64,000 bases of DNA, from the NCBI RefSeq assembly GCF_000182645.1, contig NZ_ACQA01000002.1, forward strand, positions 620,001 to 684,000, in the 5' to 3' direction. Under the pieces are notes generated by a model that worked only from the letters and a program-made list of their open reading frames with translations, did no database searches and had not been told where the DNA came from. Shown here piece by piece: positions 1 to 8,830 of the stretch. Each line of letters begins with the position of its first letter. Positions within the stretch are counted from its first letter, which is position 1. Source of the DNA: Brucella intermedia LMG 3301 (lineage in GTDB: Bacteria; Pseudomonadota; Alphaproteobacteria; Rhizobiales; Rhizobiaceae). The translations under genes and the position numbers were made by a program.

Positions 1-1
1 G

Positions 2-106
2 ACCTTGCAGGCGATTTTTCCGGCGGTGCCTTATTGTCTCGACCTCATCGGGGCGGGACGTATCGAGACCGATCCGGCCGTCGTGAAGGCGCATCGTCCG
101 GGCTGA
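2..106 (+). CDS. mogA: Molybdopterin adenylyltransferase MogA, C-terminal end (partial)
   Basis: Only the last 34 codons are in the window; the 5' part lies to the left. The readable tail contains IFPAVPYCLDLIGAGRIET followed by DPAVVKAHRPG and TGA. This matches the known C-terminus of MogA (E. coli has a FASVPYCIQLLEG...VETAPEVVAAFRP pattern at the same place). MogA adenylylates molybdopterin before molybdenum insertion in the cytoplasm. The call rests on a short but distinctive tail; the related MoaB lacks this VPYC...RP ending. No link to the downstream operon is evident, as a 155-base gap separates them. Confidence 0.72.
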   Translation, partial: TLQAIFPAVPYCLDLIGAGRIETDPAVVKAHRPG

Positions 107-261
107 ACCATTGCTGGCAACATTTGCGCGGCTATTAGAACGCGTCATAGTCCTGCTGTCGCGATGAAAATGCGCAACCCAGCTTTGCGCTTTTGCATGA
201 TTTCCTGACTTGCTTTTCCCTGAGCCCGGACTGAATAATAGGGAAAAAGAAGGGGAAGTAA

Positions 262-1674
262 GTGAAGCCATTCGACGAGATGCTCAACCATGGCGGGAAT
301 GTCCGCCAGCCTTACGAATTTCTCAAGCAATGGCTCGACCAACAGGACCCGCACAAACTTCTGCAGAAGAGCGACGATGCCGAAAGCGTGTTTCGCAAGA
401 CGGGCATCACCTTCGCCGTCTATGGCGACCAGGAGGCGGGCGAACGCCTTATTCCCTTCGACATCATTCCGCGCATCATTTCAGGGCAGGAATGGCGGCG
501 TCTGTCGCAGGGCATCGAACAGCGCGTGATGGCGCTGAACGCTTTTCTCGATGACATCTACCATCGTCAGGAGATCGTCAGGGCAGGGCGCATTCCCAAA
601 GAGCTGATTTCCAAAAATGAAGCCTTCCTGCCGGAAATGATCGGCTTCCGCCCGCCGGGGAACGTCTACACCCATATTATCGGCGTCGATATCGTGCGCA
701 CAGCCGAAAACCAGTTCTATGTACTGGAAGACAATGCCCGCACGCCATCGGGCGTTTCCTATATGCTGGAAAATCGCGAAACCATGATGCAGCTCTTTCC
801 GGAGCTATTCCAGAACGTCAAGGTTCGCCCGGTCGAGAATTATCCGCAATTGCTGCGCCAGTCACTGGCAAGCGTTGCGCCTCCCGGCACGCAAGATGTT
901 CCGACCGTCGCGGTGCTGACGCCAGGCATCTACAACTCCGCCTATTTTGAACATGCATTCCTTGCCGACCAGATGGGCGTCGAACTGGTCGAGGGAAGCG
1001 ATCTGCGCGTTGTGGACGGACGTGTGGCGATGCGGACCACGCAAGGGTATCGCGCCATCGACGTGCTTTACCGGCGCGTGGATGATGCGTTTCTGGATCC
1101 GCTGACATTCAGGCCGGACTCGACGCTCGGCGTTGCCGGTATCATGGATGTCTACCGGGCCGGGAATATCACGATTGCCAACGCACCGGGAACTGGCATC
1201 GCCGACGACAAGGCGATCTATTCCTATATGCCGGAAATCGTGGAGTTCTATACGGGCCGCAAGGCCATTCTCGAAAACGTTCCGACATGGCGCTGTTCCG
1301 AACCGGACAGCCTTGCTTATGTGTTCGACAACCTTGCCGAGCTTGTGGTCAAGGAAGTCCATGGCTCTGGCGGCTATGGAATGCTGGTCGGACCCGCTTC
1401 GACAAAGGCCGAACGCGACGTTTTCGCCGAGAAATTGAAAGCAAGGCCGCGCAACTATATCGCGCAACCCACACTGGCGCTTTCAACCACGCCCATCTTC
1501 ACCAAGAGCGGGCTTGCACCGCGCCACGTCGATCTGCGCCCCTTCGTTCTGGTTTCAGACCGCATCCGCATAACGCCGGGCGGACTTACGCGTGTGGCGT
1601 TGAAGGAGGGATCGCTTGTCGTGAATTCCAGTCAGGGCGGCGGCACCAAGGATACGTGGGTACTCGACGACTGA
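262..1674 (+). CDS. Circularly permuted ATP-grasp type 2 protein (Anbu operon)
   Basis: A 470-residue cytoplasmic protein of the circularly permuted ATP-grasp group (formerly DUF404/DUF407). It starts with GTG at 262, preceded by AGGGGAAG. Visible family blocks include the region around residues 135-170 (VDIVRTAENQFYVLEDNART, then PSGVSYMLENRE). The glycine-rich HGSGGYGMLVGP follows near residue 368, and a basic C-terminal RHVDLRPFVL block precedes the end. Such enzymes are expected to ligate an amino group to a carboxylate using ATP, probably on a peptide or small molecule; the substrate is unknown. It heads a tight operon with alpha-E, transglutaminase-like and Anbu genes, a combination conserved in many proteobacteria. 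Family assignment is firm, biochemical role is inference. Confidence 0.88.
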   Translation: MKPFDEMLNHGGNVRQPYEFLKQWLDQQDPHKLLQKSDDAESVFRKTGITFAVYGDQEAGERLIPFDIIPRIISGQEWRRLSQGIEQRVMALNAFLDDIYHRQEIVRAGRIPKELISKNEAFLPEMIGFRPPGNVYTHIIGVDIVRTAENQFYVLEDNARTPSGVSYMLENRETMMQLFPELFQNVKVRPVENYPQLLRQSLASVAPPGTQDVPTVAVLTPGIYNSAYFEHAFLADQMGVELVEGSDLRVVDGRVAMRTTQGYRAIDVLYRRVDDAFLDPLTFRPDSTLGVAGIMDVYRAGNITIANAPGTGIADDKAIYSYMPEIVEFYTGRKAILENVPTWRCSEPDSLAYVFDNLAELVVKEVHGSGGYGMLVGPASTKAERDVFAEKLKARPRNYIAQPTLALSTTPIFTKSGLAPRHVDLRPFVLVSDRIRITPGGLTRVALKEGSLVVNSSQGGGTKDTWVLDD

Positions 1675-1736
1675 AACAATTGGATTGACGTGCTGCAACT
1701 GACGGCAAGATCAGGGCGCGAAGAGGGGAATGATTT

Positions 1737-2678
1737 ATGCTTCTTGGCCGTACGGCAAACGGACTTTACTGGATGTTCCGCTATATAGAGCGGGCCGAAA
1801 ACATGGCGCGCCTTGTCGATGCGGGTCTTCGCATGGCACTGACGAAAACTTCAGATGCACCCGAAGAATGGTCATCGGTGGCGGTTTCGGCAGGCGCAAG
1901 TCAGGGTTTTTCGGCGAAATACGATGTCTATAACGCCGCCAATGTCGCCGATTTCCTGCTGCGCGATGCGGATAATCCGTCGAGCGTGATGACATGCTTT
2001 GAGACCGCGCGCTCCAATGCCCGCATGGTGCGCACGGCACTGACACGGGAAGCGTGGGAGAGCGTCAACGAAGCATGGATGTCGCTGAAAAAGTCGCTCT
2101 GCAAGCCGTTGAAGGAAAGCGACCTTCCGCAACTCCTCGACCAGATAAAGCGCGAAACGGCACTTATTCGCGGCTCTTTCCACGGCACGATGCTGCGCAA
2201 TGAAATCTTCGATTTTGCAAGCCTCGGCACGTTCATCGAACGCGCGGACAATACGGCCCGCATTCTCGATGTGAAATATTATGTTCTGCTGCCTGCGATT
2301 TCCTATGTCGGCACCACGCTCGACAATTACCAATGGGAGTCCATTCTCCGCTCGGTGTCCGCGCATCGTTCCTACCGTTGGGTCTATGATGGTGACTATC
2401 GTCCGGCACAGGTCGCGGACTATCTTATCTTGAACGGTCGCATGCCGCGTTCGCTTCATTATTGCTATCGCAGCATCGCAGAACATCTCGACTACCTGTC
2501 GAAAGATTATGACAATCGCGCCGCCTGTCACGAGACAGCGGACAAAATCTATGCAAGCCTGCAAAATCAGGACATATCTGCGATCTTCGATATGGGCCTG
2601 CATGAATTCCTGACCGAGTTCATCACCCGCAACAACCGGCTCGGCAACGAGATCGCTGAAACCTATAATTTCTATTGA
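1737..2678 (+). CDS. Alpha-E domain-containing protein (DUF403)
   Basis: A 313-residue, predominantly helical protein of the alpha-E (DUF403) family. The N-terminal signature LGRTANGLYWMFRYIERAEN is followed by the long helical core. The conserved ERADNTARILDVKYY block lies near residue 168. No catalytic motif is obvious, and no signal peptide or membrane segment is seen. ATG at 1737 is used, 62 bases after the ATP-grasp stop. In this conserved neighbourhood alpha-E proteins are thought to act with the ATP-grasp enzyme and transglutaminase-like protein in peptide synthesis or modification. That is a context-based hypothesis, not demonstrated biochemistry. Confidence 0.88.
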   Translation: MLLGRTANGLYWMFRYIERAENMARLVDAGLRMALTKTSDAPEEWSSVAVSAGASQGFSAKYDVYNAANVADFLLRDADNPSSVMTCFETARSNARMVRTALTREAWESVNEAWMSLKKSLCKPLKESDLPQLLDQIKRETALIRGSFHGTMLRNEIFDFASLGTFIERADNTARILDVKYYVLLPAISYVGTTLDNYQWESILRSVSAHRSYRWVYDGDYRPAQVADYLILNGRMPRSLHYCYRSIAEHLDYLSKDYDNRAACHETADKIYASLQNQDISAIFDMGLHEFLTEFITRNNRLGNEIAETYNFY

Positions 2679-2687
2679 GGTCTTCGC

Positions 2688-3485
2688 TTGCTGCTCAATA
2701 TCCGGCACGTTTCGCATTATCGCTACGACCACCCGGTTCCCTATGCGGTGCAGAGGGTGCGGCTGCGTCCGCCGACGGTGCCGGGTCAGGTCGTGAAACA
2801 CTGGGAACTGAAAATTGAAGGCGGCGAGCCGGAGGTTTCCTATATCGACGGTTTTGGCAACAAGACCGATCTGGTCCAGCACGCCCGCAATGTCAGCGAG
2901 ATCGTCATAACGGCAAGCGGTAGCATCGATGTGGAGGACAGGGTCGGTGTGCTCGGGCCCGTATATGGCTTTGCACCGCTCTGGCTTTTCGAGCGTGAGA
3001 CACCGCTGACGATGCCGGGCGAGCGGATCAAGGCGCTGGCTGGCGACCTCCCGACAGGGCAGGAACGGCTTGCCCTGATGCACGATCTGATGAACGCCAT
3101 ACACAAGGCAGTTGCCTATATGCCGGGAACGACGAGCGTTTCCACGGATGCCGAACATGCACTGAACGCCGGCAAGGGCGTTTGTCAGGATCACACCCAT
3201 ATCTTTCTTTCGACGGCCCGGCTTATCGGCGTTCCCGCCCGATATGTATCGGGATATCTGATGATGGAAGGCGTCGAGGAACAGACCGCAAGCCATGCCT
3301 GGGCCGAAGCTCATATCGACGGCCTTGGATGGGTGGGGTTCGATGCCGCCAACAATATCTGTCCGAATGACCGTTATGTGCGGATTGCAACCGGGCTGGA
3401 CTATCGCGACGCTGCGCCGATCTCGGGCGTCCGGCTCGGCGGTGCTGCGGAAAGTCTTGCGGTTCACATCAATGTAGGGCAGTGA
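2688..3485 (+). CDS. Transglutaminase-like cysteine protease family protein
   Basis: A 265-residue bacterial transglutaminase-like protein with the usual N-terminal beta domain (LLNIRHVSHYRYDHPV...) before the catalytic fold. The catalytic triad is visible: Cys166 in GKGVCQDHTH, His203 in ASHAWAEAH and Asp219 in GWVGFDAANN. The start is TTG at 2688, nine bases after the alpha-E stop, and no ATG nearby fits the conserved N-terminus. There is no export signal, so it should act in the cytoplasm. The fold hydrolyses or transfers acyl groups at amide bonds; whether this protein cuts or forms isopeptide bonds is unknown. It is the third gene of the Anbu operon. Confidence 0.87.
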   Translation: MLLNIRHVSHYRYDHPVPYAVQRVRLRPPTVPGQVVKHWELKIEGGEPEVSYIDGFGNKTDLVQHARNVSEIVITASGSIDVEDRVGVLGPVYGFAPLWLFERETPLTMPGERIKALAGDLPTGQERLALMHDLMNAIHKAVAYMPGTTSVSTDAEHALNAGKGVCQDHTHIFLSTARLIGVPARYVSGYLMMEGVEEQTASHAWAEAHIDGLGWVGFDAANNICPNDRYVRIATGLDYRDAAPISGVRLGGAAESLAVHINVGQ

Positions 3486-3522
3486 TCCCTCTGAATAGCC
3501 AGTTGCCTGCCGGATATTGCTT

Positions 3523-4263
3523 ATGACCTATTGCGTTGGAATGAAAATCGATCGTGGCCTTGTGTTCATGTCCGATACGCGGACGAATGCCGGGCTCGAC
3601 AATATCTCCGTTTTCTCGAAGATGCGAAGCTGGTCCAAGCCCGGTGAACGTGTGATCGTTCTGCTTTCAGCTGGCAATCTCGCGACTACCCAGGCGGTGG
3701 CAAGTCTTCTGGAAGAACGCATGAAGGCTCCTGCGGACCGGCACCCGTCGGTCTTTGATGCGCCCTCCATGTTCCAGGTCGCACGTCTTGTCGGCGATAC
3801 GGTCAAGGAAGTCATCCAGAACTCCGCCACCGGCGGGCAGAACGCCGATGCATTTGGCGCCTCGTTCATTCTCGGCGGGCAGATCAAGGGCGGCCAGCCG
3901 CGCCTTTTCTATATCTACCCGGAAGGCAATTTCATCGAGAGTTCCGCAGACACGCCTTTCTTCCAGATTGGGGAAAACAAGTACGGTAAACCCATCCTCG
4001 TCCGCGCCTATCAGGAGCAGATGAGTTTCGAGGAGGCGGTGAAGCTGCTGCTCGTCTCGTTCGACTCCACGCTGAAAGCCAATCTTTCGGTGGGACTTCC
4101 GCTCGACATGCAGATTTACGAAGCCGACAGTTTCGCGCATGGCGCGCGCAAACGGTTCGAGGCTACCGATCCTTATTATCAGACAGTATCGGAAAGCTGG
4201 TCGGAAGCGCTGAAATCGGCGCTGGAGCAATTGCCGCCCTTCAGCTTCGAGGACGGGAAATAA
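3523..4263 (+). CDS. Anbu-type proteasome-like peptidase subunit
   Basis: A 246-residue protein of the Anbu family (ancestral beta subunit, related to HslV and proteasome beta subunits). ATG at 3523 is preferred over an in-frame TTG at 3517. It gives MTYCVGMKIDRG, so Met removal exposes an N-terminal Thr, the expected nucleophile. Counted from that Thr, Asp17 (SDTRTNAG) sits where the family has its catalytic Asp, and a lysine lies near position 32. No propeptide or ATPase partner gene is present, as is usual for Anbu. Known Anbu proteins form open rings or helices with weak or no detected peptidase activity. It ends the operon of ATP-grasp, alpha-E and transglutaminase-like genes, which suggests a joint peptide-processing role. 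Confidence 0.88.
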   Translation: MTYCVGMKIDRGLVFMSDTRTNAGLDNISVFSKMRSWSKPGERVIVLLSAGNLATTQAVASLLEERMKAPADRHPSVFDAPSMFQVARLVGDTVKEVIQNSATGGQNADAFGASFILGGQIKGGQPRLFYIYPEGNFIESSADTPFFQIGENKYGKPILVRAYQEQMSFEEAVKLLLVSFDSTLKANLSVGLPLDMQIYEADSFAHGARKRFEATDPYYQTVSESWSEALKSALEQLPPFSFEDGK

Positions 4264-4266
4264 GAA

Positions 4267-4291
4267 GGCCGGGCAAAGCGCCCGGCCTTTT
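4267..4291. terminator. Rho-independent terminator between convergent genes
   Basis: A perfect 8-bp stem, GGCCGGGC and GCCCGGCC around a 5-base loop, is followed by TTTT on the + strand. It directly follows the Anbu stop. It also lies just past the end of the convergent solute-binding protein gene, but the minus-strand T-run is short, so it mainly serves the Anbu operon. Confidence 0.85.
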
Positions 4292-4300
4292 CGCATCGCG

Positions 4301-5992
4301 TCAGTCCTTCGTTACGGTCTGGACATAGTTGGCGTCGGCAACCATGTTGAAATCGTGCACATTCGGAGCCGTCACAGCTGTTTCGATCTGCTGATAGATG
4401 ATCGCGAACGGGCTGGTTTCCTGAAACTTCTTCTGGAGGTCGTGATACATCTCCTCACGCTTGGCCGTATCGCGCTCTTCAGCGGCAGCCATGGTTTCCG
4501 CCGTCAACTCCGGAATATCCCAATGGGCCTGCCAAGCGCTCGTGCGCATTGAGACGTCTTCGCCATTGTTGGGATTGTTGGTGAAGGTCACTGCATTGGT
4601 GTGCGGATCCCAATAATCCGGCCCCCAGATGCCAAGCGCCATCTGATGCTTGCGTGCGCGAACCTTGGTGGTCGTCAGCCGGCCGTCTCCCTGCAGGATT
4701 TCCACCTGAACGCCCGCCTTGCCCATGGTCTGCTGGATGCTTTCCGCGATGCCGACAAATGGCTGCGTGTTGCGCACGTCGAGTGTCACCTTGAAGCCGT
4801 CCTTGAGACCTGCATCTGCAAGCAGCTCCTTGGCTTTTTCGACATCATAGGAGAACGGCTTGTCACCGACAGCGCCGAACATGCCGAGAGGCAGGAAGGA
4901 CTGATGCGTGCGGCCGATACCGTTGATGAGTTTCGCTTCGATCGTATCGTAATCGATCAGGTATTTGAGGGCCTGCCGGACTTCCGGCTTTGCAAGTTCC
5001 GGCACATTCTGGTTGGCCACCAGATAATAGACGCGGCCCTTTGGTGCGTTGAGGACGTGATACTTCTGGTTCTTGCTCAGCTCTTCAATGTCGCCGGGTT
5101 CCAGATTGCGCGCAATGTCGATATCGCCCGCCTCAAGGAGCAGGCGCTGTGAAACCCCCTCCTTCACATGGCGATAGATGACACGTTTCATCGCCGGTTT
5201 TGCATCGGCATAGTTTTCGTTGCGCTCGAGAAGCAGCACTTCATTGGCACGCCATTGCTTGAGCGCCAAGGGACCGGAACCGGCATAGTTGTTCTTCAGC
5301 CATTCGTAACCGAAGTCGGTGTCGTAGGGATAATCCTTGGTCTTTTCCGCTTTCTGCTCATGTTCCTTCACCAGCTTGCTGTCGACAATCGACGCCACGC
5401 TGGAGGTGAGACAGTTCAGGACGAAACTTGGCGCAAATGCCTTGCCCGTAGTGAAAACAAGCGTTTCGTCATCGGTCGCGACGATGTTCTGATCGGCGTT
5501 TTCGCGGGTGAGGCCAAACTGGCTCAGAATGAACGCCGGGCTCTTGTCCAGCTTGATGGCGCGCTGCAGCGAATAGGCGGCGTCCTGCGCGGTCAGCGGA
5601 TTGCCGGAGGCGAATTTCAGCCCCTTGCGGATTTTGAACGTAATCGACTTGCCATCGTCGGAGAAGGTCCAGCTTTCGGCAATCTGTGGGACGATTTTGG
5701 TCGGGTCCTTGGTATCGGTCGTGATGAGCCGCTCATAGGTGCTGGTCAGGATTTCGGATGTGGTGATCTCGAAGATCTCAGCCGGGTCGAGTGAAATGAC
5801 ATCATCGATGCTCATCGCTATGACGAGCGTGTCGGCCGGTGTTGCGGCTTCCACCGCTTTTGGCGACGCTGACAGAAACAGAGTGATCGCGAGCGCAGCC
5901 GGCATGGATGCGCGCAGCAGCTTTCGTGCAACGCCCCGCTTGTTGTGGGTTGCCTTCGAGATATGAGCAAATGGCGGTATTACGGTTGTCAT
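4301..5992 (-). CDS. ABC transporter substrate-binding protein, family 5 (peptide/nickel type)
   Basis: A periplasmic solute-binding protein of family 5 (DppA/OppA/NikA type), 563 residues from ATG at 5992. That start has a good ribosome site (AAGGGGG) 7 bases upstream; an in-frame upstream start at 6025 is less likely. A basic N-terminus is followed by a hydrophobic signal segment ending near SPKAVEA. The mature part shows ISLDPAEIFEITTSEILTST, typical of the family. The C-terminal PFAIIYQQIE block is also conserved. No permease or ATPase genes are adjacent, so it is an orphan binding protein that must work with a transporter encoded elsewhere, or act as a sensor. The substrate, probably an oligopeptide, cannot be read from sequence. 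Confidence 0.88.
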   Translation of the reverse strand: MTTVIPPFAHISKATHNKRGVARKLLRASMPAALAITLFLSASPKAVEAATPADTLVIAMSIDDVISLDPAEIFEITTSEILTSTYERLITTDTKDPTKIVPQIAESWTFSDDGKSITFKIRKGLKFASGNPLTAQDAAYSLQRAIKLDKSPAFILSQFGLTRENADQNIVATDDETLVFTTGKAFAPSFVLNCLTSSVASIVDSKLVKEHEQKAEKTKDYPYDTDFGYEWLKNNYAGSGPLALKQWRANEVLLLERNENYADAKPAMKRVIYRHVKEGVSQRLLLEAGDIDIARNLEPGDIEELSKNQKYHVLNAPKGRVYYLVANQNVPELAKPEVRQALKYLIDYDTIEAKLINGIGRTHQSFLPLGMFGAVGDKPFSYDVEKAKELLADAGLKDGFKVTLDVRNTQPFVGIAESIQQTMGKAGVQVEILQGDGRLTTTKVRARKHQMALGIWGPDYWDPHTNAVTFTNNPNNGEDVSMRTSAWQAHWDIPELTAETMAAAEERDTAKREEMYHDLQKKFQETSPFAIIYQQIETAVTAPNVHDFNMVADANYVQTVTKD

Positions 5993-6160
5993 GCAACTTC
6001 CCCCTTCGGACCGCGCAATCTGCACATGTCGTGCAATTGCGGCCCGTTCTGATGAAGCTTCACGAGCTTGTCGCTTGGTTGCGACTCTCTTGAAGCATCC
6101 CCATTACATCCAGCTTTTGGAGAGGGGACAACGGCCTGATGAAATATTTTACCGCCGGAA

Positions 6161-6189
6161 AGAAAAAGCCGGAGGAAACTCCTCCGGCC
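6161..6189 (-). terminator. Rho-independent terminator of the nitroreductase gene
   Basis: On the minus strand a 9-bp perfect stem (GCCGGAGGA with TCCTCCGGC, 3-base loop) is followed by TTTTTCT. It lies 26 bases past the nitroreductase stop. Confidence 0.85.
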
Positions 6190-6214
6190 CGGTCGTTTTC
6201 GATACAATGAACGA

Positions 6215-6814
6215 TTAGAAGAAAACCTTGAAACGGTCGCCGTCGTCCATGAAAGCCTTTTCGCCGAAAGGCTGTTCGTTTGAGCCGAACGGCATCTGGG
6301 CGCGGAGTTTCCACGAGGCAGGAATGTCCCAGGTCTGGGCAACTTCCTGATCGATCAGCGGGTTGTAGTGCTGGAGGCTGGCGCCAATATTTGCATTGGC
6401 GAGCGCGGTCCATACCGAATGCTGTGCCATGCCGCCGGACTGTTCGGACCAGACCGGGAAGTTGTCGGCATAAAGCGGGAAGTTTTCCTGAAGCCCCTTA
6501 ACAACGCTCTGGTCTTCATAGAACAGAACCGTACCGGCACCGGCAGCGAAGCTGTCGACCTTGGCTTCCGTCTGCGCGAAAGCGTCGGCCGGAACGATCT
6601 GGCGGAGCGTTTCCTTCACGATGTTCCACAGTTTGTCGCTCTCGGCGCCAAACAGGATCACGGCACGCGAGCTCTGTGAGTTGAAGGAGGAAGGGGTGTG
6701 CTTGACCGCTTCGCGGATCAGCTCGGCGACGTCTTCGTTCGACAGCGGAAGGGACTTGCCCAGAGCATACTGCGTACGGCGCTTCTTGATGGAATTCAGC
6801 AGGGAATTATTCAT
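6215..6814 (-). CDS. Nitroreductase family protein, Frm2/CinD-like
   Basis: A 199-residue FMN-dependent nitroreductase-fold protein. It begins MNNSLLNSIKKRRTQYALGK at 6814, preceded by AGGAC; an extended reading frame to 6943 has no ribosome site. The blocks HTPSSFNSQSSRAVILFG (residues 38-55) and GTVLFYED are typical of the Frm2/Hbn1/CinD branch rather than the classical NfsA/NfsB branch. Related proteins reduce quinones or nitroaromatics with NAD(P)H and are linked to oxidative or copper stress in other organisms. It is a single gene with its own terminator. The physiological substrate here is unknown. Confidence 0.88.
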   Translation of the reverse strand: MNNSLLNSIKKRRTQYALGKSLPLSNEDVAELIREAVKHTPSSFNSQSSRAVILFGAESDKLWNIVKETLRQIVPADAFAQTEAKVDSFAAGAGTVLFYEDQSVVKGLQENFPLYADNFPVWSEQSGGMAQHSVWTALANANIGASLQHYNPLIDQEVAQTWDIPASWKLRAQMPFGSNEQPFGEKAFMDDGDRFKVFF

Positions 6815-7173
6815 GACTGGGTCCTGTGTTTCAGCGGTCCGGCAGGCTGTCCGGCTTGGGTTTTTCGAGGCAACCTGCTGGGATAATGTTGGGCTAGATA
6901 TTGTTATTCGGGCGGTTGAGGCCAGCCCGTGTTTCTGAAACACACTGTCAACGATACGTGGCTGGTTTCTCCTGACTGTTTACTTTCCCGCCATGCGTCT
7001 GGAGCGAATACGAGTTCATTGTGCACCAGCCGTACGGCAATTGGCCCGGTTTTGCGGGGTTTACAAGAGCGGTTCTTTATTGGAATCTAACTAAATTAGT
7101 GAGATTTATAGGGCGGGTTTTGACGGCGGTCTATTCGGGTCGTTGTCGGGAATTGGGATGAGGTCACGATAGT
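6815..7173. promoter_or_regulatory. Divergent promoter region with small palindrome
   Basis: A 359-base gap separates the divergent nitroreductase and FAD/NAD(P)-binding genes. No convincing gene is present. A perfect palindrome ACTAAATTAGT lies at 7090-7100, about 75 bases before the FAD gene, and could be an operator for an unlinked regulator. The surrounding sequence is AT-rich, as expected of a promoter, but -35 and -10 boxes cannot be assigned with confidence. Confidence 0.4.
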
Positions 7174-8496
7174 TTGAAGTCATTTATCATCATCGGCGCC
7201 GGGGCAAGCGGCATCATTCTGGCTGCACAGTTGCTCCGGCGTTCACCGGAATCGACTGCGCGAATTTTCGAGCGATCGGGCAGGTTGGGAGCGGGGATCG
7301 CTTACGCGACGGAAAATCCCAGCCATCTGCTTAATGTGCGCGCCAGCAATATGAGCGCGTTTCCCGACCAACCGGATCACTTCCTCAACTGGTTGCAGGA
7401 GAGCGGCGACCGGTGGGAACCGCACAGTTTTGCGCCGCGCAAAGTCTATCGCGCCTATCTGGAGCATCTGGTTGAGCCTTATCTCTCCGCCGGCAGCTCA
7501 CGATTGACGATCGAAAGGACAGGCGTCGTCGATGTGGCGCTGAAAGCTGGCAGGCCGGCGGTTGTCACCGAAACCGGCGAAACCTTCGCCGCGGATGCGG
7601 TCATTCTTGCAACGGGCAATGAGGCCGCTATTGCGAAATCAGGCGGCCAGATTGCTGAATACTGGGCGAGCAACGGCTATTTCGATGTGCCGACAGATGC
7701 ACCTGTGGCGATATTTGGTACAGGCCTCTCGATGATCGACAGCGTGTTGTCGCTGCTCGATAATGGACATCGTGCGGAAATATATGCCGTTTCGCGCCGT
7801 GGGCTTCTTCCGGCACGCCATGCCCCTGCGCAAGTTTTCCCCGTCGCAGCCGACGACCTTCCGGTCTCGCTCGGGCTTTCCAAGCTCATGCGACGCGTGC
7901 GCACCATGATGGCGGAAGCGGAAAGATCGGGTTCCGGCTGGCGCGGCGTGATGGACGGTCTGCGGCCGCATACACAGCATGTCTGGGCGGGGTTGCCGAC
8001 CTCACAGCGTCGCAGTTTCCTCCGGCATCTGCGCCCATGGTGGGATGTCCATCGTCACCGCATGGCTCCTGCCGTGGCGGATCGCATCGAATCTGCCATG
8101 AAGCACGGACAACTCAAAATCACGGCCGGTCATCTCGTTTCAGTGCGCGACGAAGGGGGAGGGATGGAAATCCGTTATCGCCCGCGTCGCAGCGAGAAGA
8201 TCGAAAAGCAGCATGTCGCGACCGTCATTGATTGCCGTGGCGGAAATCCGCGTTTCTCGACAACCCGCAATGCGGCATTGATCGGCCTCATGGAGCATGG
8301 GCTGGCCCGGCCGGATGTGCTCGATCTCGGATTGGATGTTACCCGCGACCTTCAGCTTCTCAATGCGCGAGGCGAACCATCAGGTCCGTTCTTCGCGATC
8401 GGGCCAGTCACGAAAGGCGCATTCTGGGAGGTCACAGCCGTACCGGATATCCGCGTTCAGGCCGAGCGGCTGTCAGCGATCTTGCTTGAAGGATAA
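7174..8496 (+). CDS. FAD/NAD(P)-binding protein
   Basis: A 440-residue flavoprotein-like oxidoreductase of the FAD-NAD(P)-binding group (NAD_binding_9 type). The dinucleotide motif IIIGAGASGIILAAQLL occupies residues 5-21. LLNVRASNMSAFPDQPDHFL near residue 55 is a family hallmark. A second nucleotide-binding element, VAIFGTGLSMIDSVLSLLDNG, starts near residue 178. The start is TTG at 7174, preceded by GAGG. Members of this group are uncharacterised, although distantly like ornithine or lysine monooxygenases. It is transcribed divergently from the nitroreductase and has no obvious operon partner. Confidence 0.83.
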   Translation: MKSFIIIGAGASGIILAAQLLRRSPESTARIFERSGRLGAGIAYATENPSHLLNVRASNMSAFPDQPDHFLNWLQESGDRWEPHSFAPRKVYRAYLEHLVEPYLSAGSSRLTIERTGVVDVALKAGRPAVVTETGETFAADAVILATGNEAAIAKSGGQIAEYWASNGYFDVPTDAPVAIFGTGLSMIDSVLSLLDNGHRAEIYAVSRRGLLPARHAPAQVFPVAADDLPVSLGLSKLMRRVRTMMAEAERSGSGWRGVMDGLRPHTQHVWAGLPTSQRRSFLRHLRPWWDVHRHRMAPAVADRIESAMKHGQLKITAGHLVSVRDEGGGMEIRYRPRRSEKIEKQHVATVIDCRGGNPRFSTTRNAALIGLMEHGLARPDVLDLGLDVTRDLQLLNARGEPSGPFFAIGPVTKGAFWEVTAVPDIRVQAERLSAILLEG

Positions 8497-8830
8497 GAAC
8501 CTCTCCAAAAGCCATTCCTGCGGCAATCGTCCCAATAAGATCATGTCATTCGGCTGAAAGATATTCGGGGCAATATGTCCAATCGTCGGGCATCGCGGTC
8601 CGCAGCAACCGACAAATTATAGATTTTCCGGCAAGAGGAACCATAAAATGATTCAAATTCGCGCGATAAGCCATTGAAAGCTATTGCCATAATGTTCTGT
8701 GGCCCGTCATAATAACGCCATCGGAACATATGATTCCTCTCTACAACTTGCCGGAGCGATTCTGTTGCTGTTTTCTTGAGCGGTGCCTGCTTCGGATCAA
8801 CCTTGATTTCGGCTAGGAGGCCTGTGGCGC
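8497..8830. promoter_or_regulatory. Upstream region of the Mrp antiporter operon
   Basis: A 334-base gap before the antiporter operon. It contains the strong ribosome site CTAGGAGG about 10 bases before mrpA. Two AT-rich stretches, around 8675-8700 and 8710-8740, could carry promoters. An imperfect dyad GGAACATATGATTCC lies at 8724-8738. A minus-strand reading frame across it does not look coding. Confidence 0.3.

Noticed and set aside
1872..3467. A 531-codon frame on the minus strand
   Set aside because: Antisense to the alpha-E and transglutaminase-like genes and without domain features.
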